64,000 bases of DNA. It comes from Microstegium vimineum (lineage: Eukaryota > Streptophyta > Magnoliopsida > Poales > Poaceae). Positions 11,838-23,576 of the stretch are shown in pieces (within the stretch, counting starts at the first letter, position 1; each line of letters begins with the position of its first letter). Where the stretch lies: NCBI GenBank assembly GCA_022036555.1, contig CM039137.1, positions 25,785,862-25,849,861 on the forward strand, written 5' to 3'. The notes beneath the pieces were generated by a model. The model made no database searches and was not told where the DNA came from. It saw nothing but the letters and a program-made list of their open reading frames with translations. The translations under genes and the position numbers were made by a program.

Positions 11838-11962
11838 CTTTCGTAGCACAGAAAGCAGGCGGCAATGGCGCCCCAAGGATTGGAATCTCACTCAAAGCAA
11901 GTTCCCCAACAGAGGTTTCCTCCGAGACTTGGGTCGGCTTCCGCAAGTCTTGAAGAAAGAAA
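11838..11962 (-). other. Candidate upstream exon of the phosphorylase-like gene
   Basis: On the minus strand a pyrimidine-rich acceptor (a run of T followed by cag) at 11963-11965 precedes an open stretch. It reads about LRKPTQVSEETSVGELALSE and then IPILGAPLPPAFCATK, ending at a good donor (GAAAG|GTGCG). Its last base plus the CT that opens the exon at 10648 completes an Ala codon, so the frame continues into ETKVTMDG. No ATG occurs in it, so another exon further up would be required. A diverged partial copy of the same stretch lies at about 11270-11340. This is splice-site and frame evidence only. Confidence 0.4.
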
Positions 11963-12422
11963 CTGAAAAAAAAAAGGAAATGGGTTAGACGAATGGAAGA
12001 TGGGCCACGGCGAATTCGTTAACTGATGGGCCATTAGAGGTTTCTGCTGGAGCCCATCAGGTGATGGGCTCAGGCGATAATATGTGGACCCACTTACAGG
12101 CAACATCTTTCCACTCAGCAACATGAGGAAACCCGAAACCCCGTGGACCACATCCACAGACCACATGTCATCAGTTATTCCGTGACTCTGACAATAGGCT
12201 CCACTATTTTCGGGTCCACGGGCGGTCCATCGGAGGGTACAGCAGGCGCCGGCCCGCGGGGCGCTCTTCCCGACATCCGGAATGGGAGCCCGGAGAGGCG
12301 GAGACCGGCCTCAAAAGGGACCAAAACCCCAAGCCCCGCAAAACCCCTAAACCCTAGCTCTCCATCCCCCACCTCCGGGTTTCTCAGCGCGGCTTCCAAC
12401 GGTTGGAGGCGAAGCCGACGCC
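11963..12422. promoter_or_regulatory. Head-to-head promoter with site II and telo-box motifs
   Basis: This space separates the minus-strand phosphorylase-like transcription unit from plus-strand RECA. It carries four TGGGCY boxes (12001-12006, 12027-12032, 12051-12056 in inverse orientation, 12065-12070) and a telo-box AAACCCTA at 12349-12356, upstream of the RECA ATG. The pairing of site II motifs with a telo-box is known from plant genes tied to cell proliferation, ribosomes and organelle biogenesis. No TATA box is obvious. Bidirectional use is inferred from gene order. Confidence 0.6.
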
Positions 12423-15400
12423 ATGGCGACCCTCCTCAGGCGCGCGTCTCTGCGGCGCGTCATCTCCACCGCCGCCGCCTCCGCCTCCGCCTCTTCTTCT
12501 CACCCTGAGGTCCAACCCTCGCTCTCTCCACTGTATTAAGCTTTTTTTGTGGTTGGGATGGGCTGGGTTGGCGAGTTGCGATTCTCGGTCGAATGCTTGA
12601 TGCGTTTAGTTGAGTTTTCTACTGTGCTGATTGAGAGTGAGCCCTAGTTTGGTCACGGGAGTTTGATCGTCTGTATGCGGAATCGCGGCCTTTTGGGGCT
12701 GATTCCTCTCGATTTCAATCTCAATTCGTGACGGGGTAAACCCTTATGGTTCCATATCAATGTATTTTATCCCATAAGTAAATTTGTAGGTTTATCTCTT
12801 GCTTTACTGTTCCCTGCTTTATTGATCGCAGCTCAAATATCACTTTCTGTCAGAAATGTTATTTGATCTTACTGCCTGGTAGATTTGTTTTCCTATTGTG
12901 TGACCATGATACAAAATCATAGGCACTCCCCATTGCTATTAACTTTTATTTTAGTTCAACAGCATGCTTAAAATCGTCTTGGTGTTTGATTAGTAGAGAG
13001 GCTCAACTGCCTTTTCTTATGTTATATTCAGTCTCATGCTCATTCCATCTTAACTGGATGGTCTGCGCTAACCCACTATAATGGCTCAATAATTTTTTCT
13101 TGTATGTACAGCAACACGAGATTAAAATAGTGATGGCACTGGATGAAATAGGATGCATGCACTAGTTGTTTTTTTTTAAAAAATATTACTCCTATTTTTC
13201 TCATGCTTTAATATTTGTGCAGAGCTATAGGCAAGGGATCTGTGGCTCCACGTTTCATTGCCGAGAGTTCGCATCAAAAGGTCATAAACAAGTTCCGTTA
13301 TGCTTTTTTGCACATTGCATGTTGTCTTGCTTTCTTATTGTTACCTGCATTGTGACATGATTATTCTACTACAGGATTTCTTTGCTTCTGTTATACTCCT
13401 TTGTCACTGCTCACTCGATCAGTTACTGATTCTTCACTTGCCTATGTAGCCAAAAAGAAGAAGTCAAGTGGAACAGACTCTGGTGAGGAGAATATGTCAA
13501 AGAAAGACTTGGCTTTACACCAGGCAATCGATCAAATAACGTCTGCATTTGGGAAGGGGGCAATAATGTGGCTTGGGCGTTCACAAGGCCATAGAGATGT
13601 ACCTGTTGTGTCTACTGGGTCTTTCGCTTTGGATATGGCTCTAGGAACTGGTGGTCTTCCAAAGGTAAGCATTTGCATATTAATGATTTAAGTAGATTTT
13701 TTTTATTGATCATCACATGATATTATTTTCACATTGGAAATTTTAATTAGTCTAGTTTGTGATGTTTGATGTGTTTTATTTTGTAAAGTTTCATGCTAAA
13801 TATCTTCTATAGGGGCGTGTCATAGAGGTCTATGGTCCAGAGGCTTCAGGCAAGACAACGCTTGCTCTACATGTCATTGCAGAAGCACAAAAGAATGGGG
13901 GTAAACTCTGAACTTTTGATGATTTCCTTAGGATGGGAAAAATAGAGGAAATTAGCTTGACAATTAGGGTAACCAAAGTTTGGAATTTTATAGGATGCAC
14001 CTGATCTGATGAATCATACGCTCATGTACTTTTTTTGTGTGTGTAACATTCACCACTAAGAGGAGCGCTATACTATGGAAACTGGTCCTTCGTTGGCCGC
14101 CCTCCCTGATCCAGGAAGGGAGACCCCAACCTTGACATCTTTTAAGGCAGTTTGTCCATGCATCATCATTACAAAATCAGATGTCTGTAACAACCTTATC
14201 TGTTCCTTTTAAGCAAGCCATGAATATATTTTGAAAAGGTAGTTTTCCAGTTTCATTCTCAAATGCTGATTTTCCTTTTAAAAATGTCGGTGGCCTGCCG
14301 ACTTAACAAAGCTTTTTGAATAATTGGTTGAAAGTTGCAATACCTGAAGTTAAAAGAAAAGCTGTCCTTACCTTTTTTTAGAATATGAATAAGATATGTA
14401 AAGAAGTCAGCCATGAATGTTAGTTTTCACTAGTTTAAAGTTTGAACTTCCTTTGTCTGACTAATTTTTCGAATATGAATAAAATATGTAAAGAAGTCAG
14501 CCATGAATAAATTATGTAAAGAAGAAGCCTTATAATTTTTTGCTGGCATGCTTTATCATTTGACTAGTTTGAATCTTAATTTCAATTATGCCAGAATTAT
14601 ATGCTTTAGTTACTCTCTTGTAATTATATAAGAACATTTTAATGACTTCTTTTTGTTTTCTAGGTTACTGTGCCTTTGTAGACGCAGAGCACGCTTTGGA
14701 TCCAGCTCTCGCAGAGAAAATTGGTGTTGACACTAACAATTTGCTGCTTTCTCAGCCAGACTGTGCTGAGCAGGCACTCAGTCTTGTGGACACACTGATT
14801 CGAAGTGGATCTGTTGATGTTGTTGTAGTAGACAGTGTAAGACCTAGGTCCATCTAGCTGCTTCACCAATCTGATTTTCTCATTTTGAGTAGAGTTGCTC
14901 TCTATTTGTGTAATATTGCAGTTCCTTATGAGTTTTGTAGACCATTTCCCAATTGGCAGCTTGATATTAATAACGTCAAAGACTCCCTTTTTTTCTGAAA
15001 CTAGTTGCACAAGTTCATATTATCTTATTCTACTATGCAGGTAGCTGCGCTTGTTCCAAAGACCGAGCTCGATGGTGAGATGGGTGATGCACATGTTGCT
15101 CTTCAGGCTAGGTTGATGAGCCAAGCTCTTCGCAAGCTTAGTCACTCCCTTTCACTTTCGCAGACAATTTTGTTATTTATTAATCAGGTATTAATCATAC
15201 ATATTTTTCTCGGTGTTAGTTGAAGTAATTTATTCTGAAGTTACTCCATTATGTATCTTATTGGGGCGAAGCTTCACATAAGTCAGAAGATTGTTGCCAT
15301 ATTGGACTTCAATTAAGGCTATAAATATACTTGTATTTTTTTGCTTTCAAGTTCTGGAATTACATGCTGCTTAAGCAAAAAAAAGGAATGCCACTGTAAA

Positions 15401-16437
15401 TTAGAAAACATTAGCATACAATTCTATCTTTTGAAGGGATATGCCTGGTTCTTCCTGTGCAATCTTACCGATTTTTGCATTCACTTGATCATTTGTTTTT
15501 TCAGCTGTTATATTCTTTCTTTTCCTTAAAATTGCCTGTATTTTTGCTGCCAACTTAGTTTCTTTATCTCCATTGTAGATCAGGGCCAAGGTAGCCACAT
15601 TTGGATTTGGAGGACCAACTGAGGTCACTTCTGGTGGCAACGCCTTGAAGTTTTATGCTTCTGTTCGCTTGAACATCAGGCGTATTGGTTTGGTAAAGAA
15701 AGGCGAAGAGGTAATTAACTAAATCATTCTTTAGCATTTCCCCGATTTAGTTTAGTATGCAATACTTTAATGTGTGAAATTCAGTATATTCTCAGTGTGG
15801 CTTTGATTTAACAGAGATATACATGTCCGCATGAGGCCTATTTAACTGAGCCACTACTAGACACGTGGAATAGGAAATTTATAGGCATCTACATGTGATG
15901 TCACTCTACAAGCATAAATTATTAGTGAATCAAAATAACTGACTCTACATATGCCATATGGGCTTTGCAGTAGTGAGATTTGATGCTCCCTGAAACAGTA
16001 TACACTTTGTGTAGCTTTTGAATGATGATGTCTTCCATTTGCAGACAATAGGTAGTCAGATTGCTGTGAAGATTGTAAAAAACAAGCATGCCCCACCCTT
16101 CAAGACTGCACACTTTGAGCTTGAATTTGGAAAGGGGATATGCCGCAGTTCTGAGCTTTTTGAACTCGGATTGAAGCACAAGCTTATCAAAAAGACTGGT
16201 GGTGCATTTTATAGTTTCAATGATATGCCTTTCCAAGGTAAACATAATCTTAAATGTTACCTTGATGAAAACAAGAGTGTTGCAAATGATCTGGAGATGG
16301 AACTAAGGAGATTGATGGTAACTGAAGCACCTAAAGAGCAGGAGGCGGAAGATAGTTCGCCAAGTGATTTGCCTGAAGAGATTGTCACACCTGAAGCATC
16401 ATCAGAAGAGGAACTGGTAGCCGGAATCGAAGGTTAA
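12423..16437 (+). CDS. RECA: RecA homologue, mitochondrial type
   Basis: Eight exons join in frame to 455 residues: 12423-12509, 13223-13280, 13375-13664, 13813-13900, 14664-14836, 15041-15187, 15579-15710 and 16045-16437. It is a strand-exchange recombinase that should keep organelle DNA stable and suppress ectopic recombination. The first ~30 residues are rich in Arg, Ser and Ala without acidic residues until the end (MATLLRRASLRRVISTAAAS), a mitochondrial-type presequence. Walker A is GPEASGKTT at 153-161. FVDAEHALDP follows near 179-188, Walker B ends at VVVVDS (227-232), and the L2 DNA-binding loop region is FGGPTEVTSGGNALKFYAS near 290-308. The last ~45 residues form an acidic tail absent from minimal plant RECA3 proteins, so RECA2-like is possible. 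I cannot decide between the two. Upstream lies a site II/telo-box promoter shared with the phosphorylase-like gene. Confidence 0.94.
14381..14507. repeat. Short direct repeat in a RECA intron
   Basis: A block of about 38 bp (gaatatgaataagatatgta followed by aagaagtcagccatgaat) occurs twice, about 88 bp apart, in intron 4 of RECA. The second copy differs by few bases. Confidence 0.7.
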
Positions 16438-17710
16438 CCAGTGATCTGATGTGCTTGGCAAGTGGGAACTGGATTTCTGGAGCAGTTGTTCCCCTAAAAC
16501 ATATTTTGGGTCCTGAAGTCACCACCGTTTGGATCGACATGACCTGTGGTGTTCTGGTGATTCCGTTGTAACAGACTTCAGTTCTTACTGTGCTTATACA
16601 GTAGTGTAGCATGAAGAGGAATCATTGTGTGAAATCACGCTGATAATTGAGAGGTGGATGTTGAAGTAAGCCGTGAAGGGTGAGGTAATGTGGTCTGTGG
16701 CTATTTGAACTTAAGTAAGCGACGGTAAAATGCAGTGGCGTGGTCGTGTATATATGATGTGCACATTTTTAGCTCGTGGTGTCACGTCGAAGTCAATTTC
16801 AAAAGCATTCATTATTGAGTGCTGCTAGAATTACATTGAGCTCCCTCCACCTCCGGCACTTGCTAGGTAGTATTTGCTTGGAGTAGCTAGTTATGGTTTT
16901 TGGATGGTGCCTGTTGCTGGAACATGCAATGTATTATGTAACTGGGGCTTTTCTGATCTGGGCTGATCCGTCTTTGCGGGTTTTCTGATTTGGGCTGATC
17001 AGTGTTTTGCCTATCAGGCCCGTTGACGGGTCCTTTCCTGTAGTGTCCATTGCTCCCCTTTTTTGTCTCTTTACAGGCACATTTTCTGGTAGGAATGGTA
17101 GCCATAGCCTGTTCAACAATCAAAGTGTCATCCTTTCTTTTCTCTTTTTATTCTTCACCATGAAAGTGGCTTGCTTTTCAGGTGCCAGTTGATGCAGGAA
17201 ATGATTTCTTGCTGGCAGTACTTTTTGTTCGTTGTGGCGTAAAAAAAAGGGTGTTCAGGTAGTACTGAACTCACTGCCTTTATCCTTTTATCCAATCCAA
17301 GGTTGCTTCAGGCGATGGTTATAATAATAAATCTTTTGGCGAGGTAGTAGTTATCTGCTAGGACTAGGAGTGTACTACGCCTCAGCAAGTCCACAGCAAT
17401 AATTTATGGGACGGGAGTGTCCTTTGTTAAGGTGAGAGTGACAGTGCTCTCCGTTGAGCGCCATGTGCGTTATCTAATTGAGCAACTAGTTTCCCAACAA
17501 CCACAACTTATTAACTGGTAGATAGGTATCGTTGAGGCTGTCAAACTAGATAAATGCTCTGTTGGGGCCTCATCTTAACGTAACGAATTCAAGAGGCAAC
17601 TAATAGCTGTTTGATTATCCATGTACTAGTAGCATAGAAGTTCAATTCCTTTTGGTTGTGATGATCACCTTTAGGGTACACTCGGTAAACTACCTGCACG
17701 GCGAGTATTA
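16438..17710. other. RECA 3' flank, no further gene seen
   Basis: The first few hundred bases should hold the RECA 3' UTR. No supported exon follows. Confidence 0.5.
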
Positions 17711-17778
17711 AGTCCACGCATATACAGAAACAAAACAGTCAGGGCTGTCCACGCATATACAGAAACAAAACAGTCAGA
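17711..17778. repeat. Tandem duplication of ~34 bp
   Basis: The unit gtccacgcatatacagaaac followed by aaaacagtcag occurs twice in a row with almost no difference. Confidence 0.8.
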
Positions 17779-17781
17779 GGG

Positions 17782-18028
17782 ATGCTGAAAAGTTGCTGTA
17801 AAAAATCATGTAGCATTTTTCGTTTGTATTTAACAATTAGTGTTCAATTATGGACTAATTAGGTTTAAAAGATTCGTCTCGTAAAGTTAAAGCAAACTAT
17901 GCAATTAGTTTTTGATTCCGTCTATATTTAGTACTTCATACATATACCCCAAGTTTGATGTGACGAAAAATCTTTTTTTTTATATAGTGCTAAAGTTTGA
18001 AGTTTTTGGTGGAACTAAACACAGCCCA
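17782..18028 (-). mobile_element. Partial grass MITE ending ggaactaaacacagccc
   Basis: Ordered blocks (gtttgtatttaacaatta, ggactaattaggtttaaaag, attcgtctcgtaaa, gcaattagtttttgat, tttgatgtgacg, tggaactaaacacagccc) match, as remembered, a very abundant panicoid MITE whose other end begins like ggccttgtttagttcc. The left terminus is not clearly preserved. Confidence 0.6.
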
Positions 18029-20140
18029 GGTTTGTGGGCTTGTGGGGGACTTCACTGCAATCTGAAGCACTCCTGGCCGCCTGGCGTGGTGTTGTCCGCT
18101 GTCCAATCCACCCCACACGCGTGACGGCATTACTGCAAGAGCACGTACTAGTGCACATACACCGCGATACTGCACACGGACACCGCAAGTACAACGCCTC
18201 GTTGTGATTCGTGAACTGGCAGGCATTGCCGTCGGCGTCGCCCCTGCATCTGCATGCTGCCATCCGCATCCCCATCCCCATCCCCATCCACCTGGCCCTT
18301 GTGCAGTTGTGCTCCGTGGCATGCAGGATGCAGTACTGTCCATGTCCATGTCCATGTCCTCCTCGTAGTCGTAGCTGCTGCAGCCGCTGTCCGTGGCGCC
18401 ACATGCGCTGCACCTGGGGCCTGGAGCCGTCCGTCCCCGTCGCCCGTCGCCTCGCATTAACAAGCGCCCCCGACGCCACGGTCGACGACCCTGCTATGCC
18501 GGGGACACCGTCACGTGCAGCTCACATGCTCCCAACCCCAGCCTGTACTGTAGTGTATACGTGGTCAGTCTCGAGGTCTCTCCTCCAGGCCAGCCAGAGG
18601 GAACGAACCAGGTAGTACGATGATGAGTTGGTGACGCCAGCACGTCTCGTTACGGGTGCATTCTTCGTCGCTTCCTACTTCTCCTTCCCATCTTTAATTT
18701 GCAGATGCCAAAGCTTTGTAACTAGGCCTAGGGCGTATGCACATGTGCATTGATCGCTTGGCCCTTTCTGTCGACGAAAATGTATCTGGCGTACCAACGT
18801 GGCCAGCATTAGCGCCGCATTGATCATCACCGATTTGTTAGTGATGATTTGATGTGTGTGTGTGCGCGCGCGCGCCGTTATTGAGTTAGTTATACTAACT
18901 TTTTAGTATTAGTGGTACTGACCGTACGTTTCAGCCATTTCAGGTGAGATCTGCGCTTGCGTTGTGATTCCAATCTGCAACGGTAATCCAACGGTTTCCA
19001 TTAGCAATCAACCACCATACGGTGCGCATACGTACAAAAAATTAGAAGATACTACTATAGATCGACTTAAAAATTTCTTCTCTGCAGGTGTGCCAATAAT
19101 TAAGCTGTTTTTGCTGACCACTGGGGAGACACATCACATCATGAACTTGGCATGAATCTTGACCTCTCGTTTCACGTCATCCCTTGGACACGAACATATA
19201 TAAAATTATTAGAGAATTCAAAAATTGGAAAAGAGAAGGACAAGCATTATGCATCTATCTCGCAGCTAGCAAAATCAAGATTTGGCCACTTGTTTTGCTC
19301 TTTGTTGGTTCCACGACTACGTCGCCTTTATTTCTCGATCGGTATTAATTAAGACCGGCCGGGAATTCGGCCGTTTGCCGAGCAACACAATGATATGAGA
19401 TTTCGATTGGACTAGTGATGAGTGCCGACTAGTCGTAACAATTTGCAAATGGATGACGATGGGACGACTGGTCTCTGTTTCGCTTTGATTCACGCCTTAA
19501 ACTACTTGTAATCAAAGCGCCTTTTGGGGGTGTTTTATGACCACACACACACGGACTCTCATCGTGTCGCCATCCATCTTCCAGCAGCTAACCGTGTCAG
19601 GACCAACATATTTAGTAGGAGCGAGCCAAGTGATTGGAGCCACTAATATGAATACGTAGTCCTATATATGTGGCTACCAGGATGGAGACGGTGATCCATG
19701 CATCTCTGAATGTTAGCTTCTTGGAGCGAGGCGCCGATTTGGAGACTCTCTTCCATGGATTTCGAACAGAGACAATTGGTGGCAGGCATATGAGTGTCAA
19801 TGATCTCTCACAATCTCGGTGTAAAGATGGTTTTGATGAGAGTTGACACATCACGAAAGAAGCCACACAAAGAATGACTACTCAAATTGTGATTAATTTG
19901 GATTTAACGGATATAGCGATGGCTACTTTAATTTCTATTAATCGTGGTATATGATGCATCTTCATTACTATACTGGCAGCAGCTAGGTACACGTACGCAT
20001 GCACAAGGGCGGAGCTAAGGCCCGGCCACCCTGGGCCGGTGGCCGGGCTCCTCTCTGGCTGCAGTATTTAGTAGCTCTAAATTCATGACTCATTGCTACG
20101 TACTAATCCATCTAGAAAAAGAAAAGCTACGTAGACGAAG
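18029..20140. other. Intergenic, short simple repeats only
   Basis: No supported gene. It includes (ccatcc/cccatc)n near 18270-18295, (ccatgt)n near 18338-18359 and a (gt/gc)n tract near 18853-18876. Around 19880 to 20100 lie AT-rich stretches, and a partial repeat end is seen at about 20007 (aagggcggagctaaggcccg). Confidence 0.5.
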
Positions 20141-20401
20141 TACATCCATCCCAAATTGTAAGTCATTCCAAGAATCTTGGAGAGTCAAAGCATCTCAAGT
20201 TTGACCAAGAATTATAGACAAAACTATAAAGATTTATAACATCAAATAGGTATACTATGAAAATATAATTGATAATGAATCTAATGATATTTATTTGACA
20301 TCATAAATATTATTACATTGTTATATAAGTTTGGTCAAACTTGAGAAACTCTGACTCTCCAAGATTCTTGGAATGACTTACAATTTGGGATGGAAGGAGT
20401 A
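20141..20401. mobile_element. Mariner/Stowaway-like MITE with ~45-bp inverted ends
   Basis: The left end (tacatccatcccaaattgta, then agtcattccaagaatcttgg) is repeated inverted at the right end (ccaagattcttggaatgact, tacaatttgggatgga, aggagta). The 260-bp element has AT-rich contents and no ORF. The long, nearly identical arms indicate a fairly recent copy. Confidence 0.85.
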
Positions 20402-21872
20402 AGAAACATGCCTCGCCTAATACATAGTGATTATTTTAATTTAAAATTTAAAATTATTTTGGTTGTCTAATTTTGTTTGTCCATTATATAATTATATGTT
20501 CTATTTTGTATTGTATGTCAGGGCACTAACAATGCTAGTAACCATAAATATTTTTCATATCTATTAATTTACATAGACATTATAATTAATGAACATAAAA
20601 ACGGTTTCCGCTGGCTTGTGAATAATGTATGAGTAGTGCAGAAGTCAAACCAGACTTAAATCGGGGGTTCTGTCTCGCCCAGGCTCCATAAAAAAATTGC
20701 CAAGAGCAGGCCGCACTGTTCCTACCTACAGTACGTACTGTACTACGAGGAAGTTGAGCCACTGGCAGATTGATGAATTGACGAGCCCACGACACAAACA
20801 CGTACAGACAGCGTGCAGGTGCAGACGCTCGATCGAGACTCGATAGCAGGCAGGCAGCAGGTAGCCAGTACTACTAGACGCCATAGCATGCAATGCGACC
20901 ACGCCACGCACGCAAATGATTTGTACTAGGCCGGCGTAGATATTGCCTCTCGCCATTTATTTATATATTTATTTCCCCAAAGCTTTAATTAATTCGACGC
21001 TTGTGTTGGTACATGTCGTGTTGGGTTGGGTCACGTAATGTACGTACTCGTACAAGAGATATGATCACATATTTGATATGGATATGAATATGATATGATA
21101 TGACAGTGTGTGATGGCACGCAAGATACTATAGTACTGTATATAGCTAATTGTACTGATGTCTCTACTTGTACATTTATTTGTATTTATTTTGCATGCCG
21201 ACTTCACTTGCTTGGATTGGGAGCGGTGCGAGCTCGTGGGGAGGAGGATGGAAAGACACGGGGGACAGCAAGCAAATAATGGAGCCGGCTGGCCAGAGAC
21301 CCAGAGCATGACTTGAGAAACGGGCTAAACGAACAGGAGTTACCTAAAACCTCACAATGTGGCGAGACTTGAGAAAAATCATGCATGTAGTATGAAGAAT
21401 TGCTGCTCGTTTGTTAATTTGATCCGCATTACTTTTTTTCCCTCTCTCATGTGACTGCGCTGCACCGACCGTGCATTTGCCTGCTGTGATCCCATCCCCA
21501 TATACGTATATAGCTTTGTCTCCTTATTGCACGTACGGTACGGAGGTCAAGTTGTAATGGTCCGGGTTGCCATGCATGATGATGCTTGGGTTGGGTTGGG
21601 GACGACACCAGGCCCGGTACGTCTTCTTCTTTCCTCTCCTCTGTTTGTTGGGCTGCCACTTCAATTCTCTACTGCTGCCATGGCGGTGCCAATGAAGAGT
21701 CTCCTCTCTTTCTGTCTTTGTGATGGCATGGCTGGGTCGCCTCCTGTCGGTGGCCGGGCGGGGCGCAGATCAGGGGGTGGCCATGCGGTCACAGGTGCAG
21801 AATGATGAAGCTGCCGTCATCAACGTCGTATACGTAATTAATAAGCAGGAATGCAGGATGCTACTCTGTTTA
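20402..21872. other. Intergenic, no gene seen
   Basis: A mix of AT-rich and GC-neutral DNA. The six-frame stops and lack of recognisable motifs argue against coding. Confidence 0.45.
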
Positions 21873-22741
21873 GGCAGTCCCAATAGACATTTAGGGTGGT
21901 TTCTATCTCTATTAAATGAGATGTTATGTAAGGAAAATGTTGATGTGGCATGTCAATAAAGAAGGGAAAAAGAAGAAACCGTTTTTTTTTAGGAGAAACG
22001 AAGTCGACGCTAGAACCAATGCGTGAAGAAACGGCGAGATTAACGTTGGGAAGAAACTGGTCGTTTCTATCCCCTGCTCACGCGCTCATTCAGCCGGGAT
22101 TGCTCGCCGCCGATGCCGTCAAGGCTGCAGTCGCGCTCGCCGCGGCGCCTGTCGCTCGCCGTCCGTCGCGCTCGTCGTGGCGCAGGCCCCTCACCATCGT
22201 TGGTCGCGCTCGTCGCGCGGCGGCGCCGACCGCTCGCCGCTACCAGGTTGCGCTCGCAGCAAGACAAGCCGCTCGCCGCCGCCGTTGTCCGCTGCACAGG
22301 CCGCTCTTGTGCACATGCTAGCTGTCGAGGCTCCTTTGCGCCGTGCAGGCCCGGTCGCGACGCCGCCGTCTGTCCAGCCGCGCTCGCCGCATCACAGTCC
22401 GTCCAGGCCGTGCTTGCTGCGCCGCTGTCCGCCCAGGATGCACTCATCGCGTTGTTGTACGCGGGCTGTGCTCGCCAGCTCCGTCGTCCGGCCAGGCCGT
22501 GCTGCCGTACCCAGCGGCCTAGCTAGGCCACGCTCACTTGTTGTGTGTGTGCTTGCTGGTGACGGAAAAGATAGATGCTGGTTCAGAGGAACAAGATGAG
22601 TTGAGATAATGAAAAAGTGAAAAAAAAATAACATTCATTATTTGAAGAAACCTCCATTGTATAGGTTAGTTTCTATTAATGATTTCTAGGTGACTTGACT
22701 GCTATGGACAGCGTGTATAGTCTCATGCATTAGGACTGCCC
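21873..22741. mobile_element. TTA-flanked TIR element with GC-rich cargo
   Basis: The left end GGCAGTCCCAATAG and the inverted right end GGGCAGTCCTAATG are flanked by TTA on both sides (21870-21872 and 22742-22744). This fits a PIF/Harbinger-type insertion. The middle (about 22060-22550) is very GC-rich and built of degenerate cgctcgccgc-type repeats that read as long ORFs in several frames on both strands. I recognise no protein in it. It may be captured genic or UTR sequence, as in Pack-TIR elements, or an expanded low-complexity tract. Confidence 0.6.
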
Positions 22742-23230
22742 TTATAATGCGTAAACCCTGTTCACTGTGATGAAGGCCGGCCAGGCCAGAGGCCAGGCCA
22801 TGCAGGTTCACATACAAGCAGGAATCTCGCATGTGGTGGTCGATGCCGACCACGCACAGGTCAAAACCAAAGCAAGCTCTCTTTTTTTTTTGTTTGTTTA
22901 TATATTCCATATGGGAACAGAGCACGTACTAGTAGTAACCCATTGCATTCATAAGAAACTTAGCTTGCTCTGCCATTGCCAATAAACAGAGAGGAGCTTA
23001 GAACGAGTGATGACGCAGAATCAGCGTTCATAGAGTAGACAGACGTGAGCTTGAATCTATTCGGTTTATGGTTTCTACTGTTGATAAGTTAATTTTGTTG
23101 GTACTTAGATTTTTTTTTTTGAAAACAAAATATTGTAAACATACCCGATAGGTTATCAGGTTTTTTATTTTTTGGTTTCGAAGTGAGGCGAGCACAAAAA
23201 AAAATGAATAAACGAAGGCGCGCACGCACG

Positions 23231-23264
<34 letters not shown>
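23231..23264. repeat. (cgaaca)n microsatellite
   Basis: About five and a half copies of a hexamer, next to cgcacg repeats. Confidence 0.9.
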
Positions 23265-23547
23265 GAGAGGAGTGCGCGGGAAGGGATCGGTCGCGACGCA
23301 GCCGACATGCATCCATGCAGGCACGACGGTGGTGGTGGGCTGGTGACGCTAGCTGCTGCCGTGCTGCGTGGGCTCGGTTGGTTGGTACCAACAATCTGCA
23401 TGCATGCATGAGCATGGCCGCATGTATTTTGAGTGGAAGTGAAAGCGACGGAATTGGTTGGAAGCCGGATGCACAGGCATGTGCCGTAACGTGCGTCTCT
23501 GTGCACAGCCTTCTCTTCTGCTTCACGGGAATTCCATGCCAGAGACT

Positions 23548-23576
23548 GAGAAGAAGAAGAAGAAGAAGAAGAAGAA
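23548..23576. repeat. (gaa)n microsatellite
   Basis: About nine consecutive gaa/aag triplets. Confidence 0.9.

Noticed and set aside
18211..18615. 134-codon frame with Pro/Ile repeats
   Set aside because: It arises from ccatcc and ccatgt simple repeats. There is no start context or domain.
22067..22634. Overlapping 120-140-codon frames on both strands
   Set aside because: They are open in several frames because of GC-rich cgctcgccgc-type repeats inside a transposable element. No domain is recognised.
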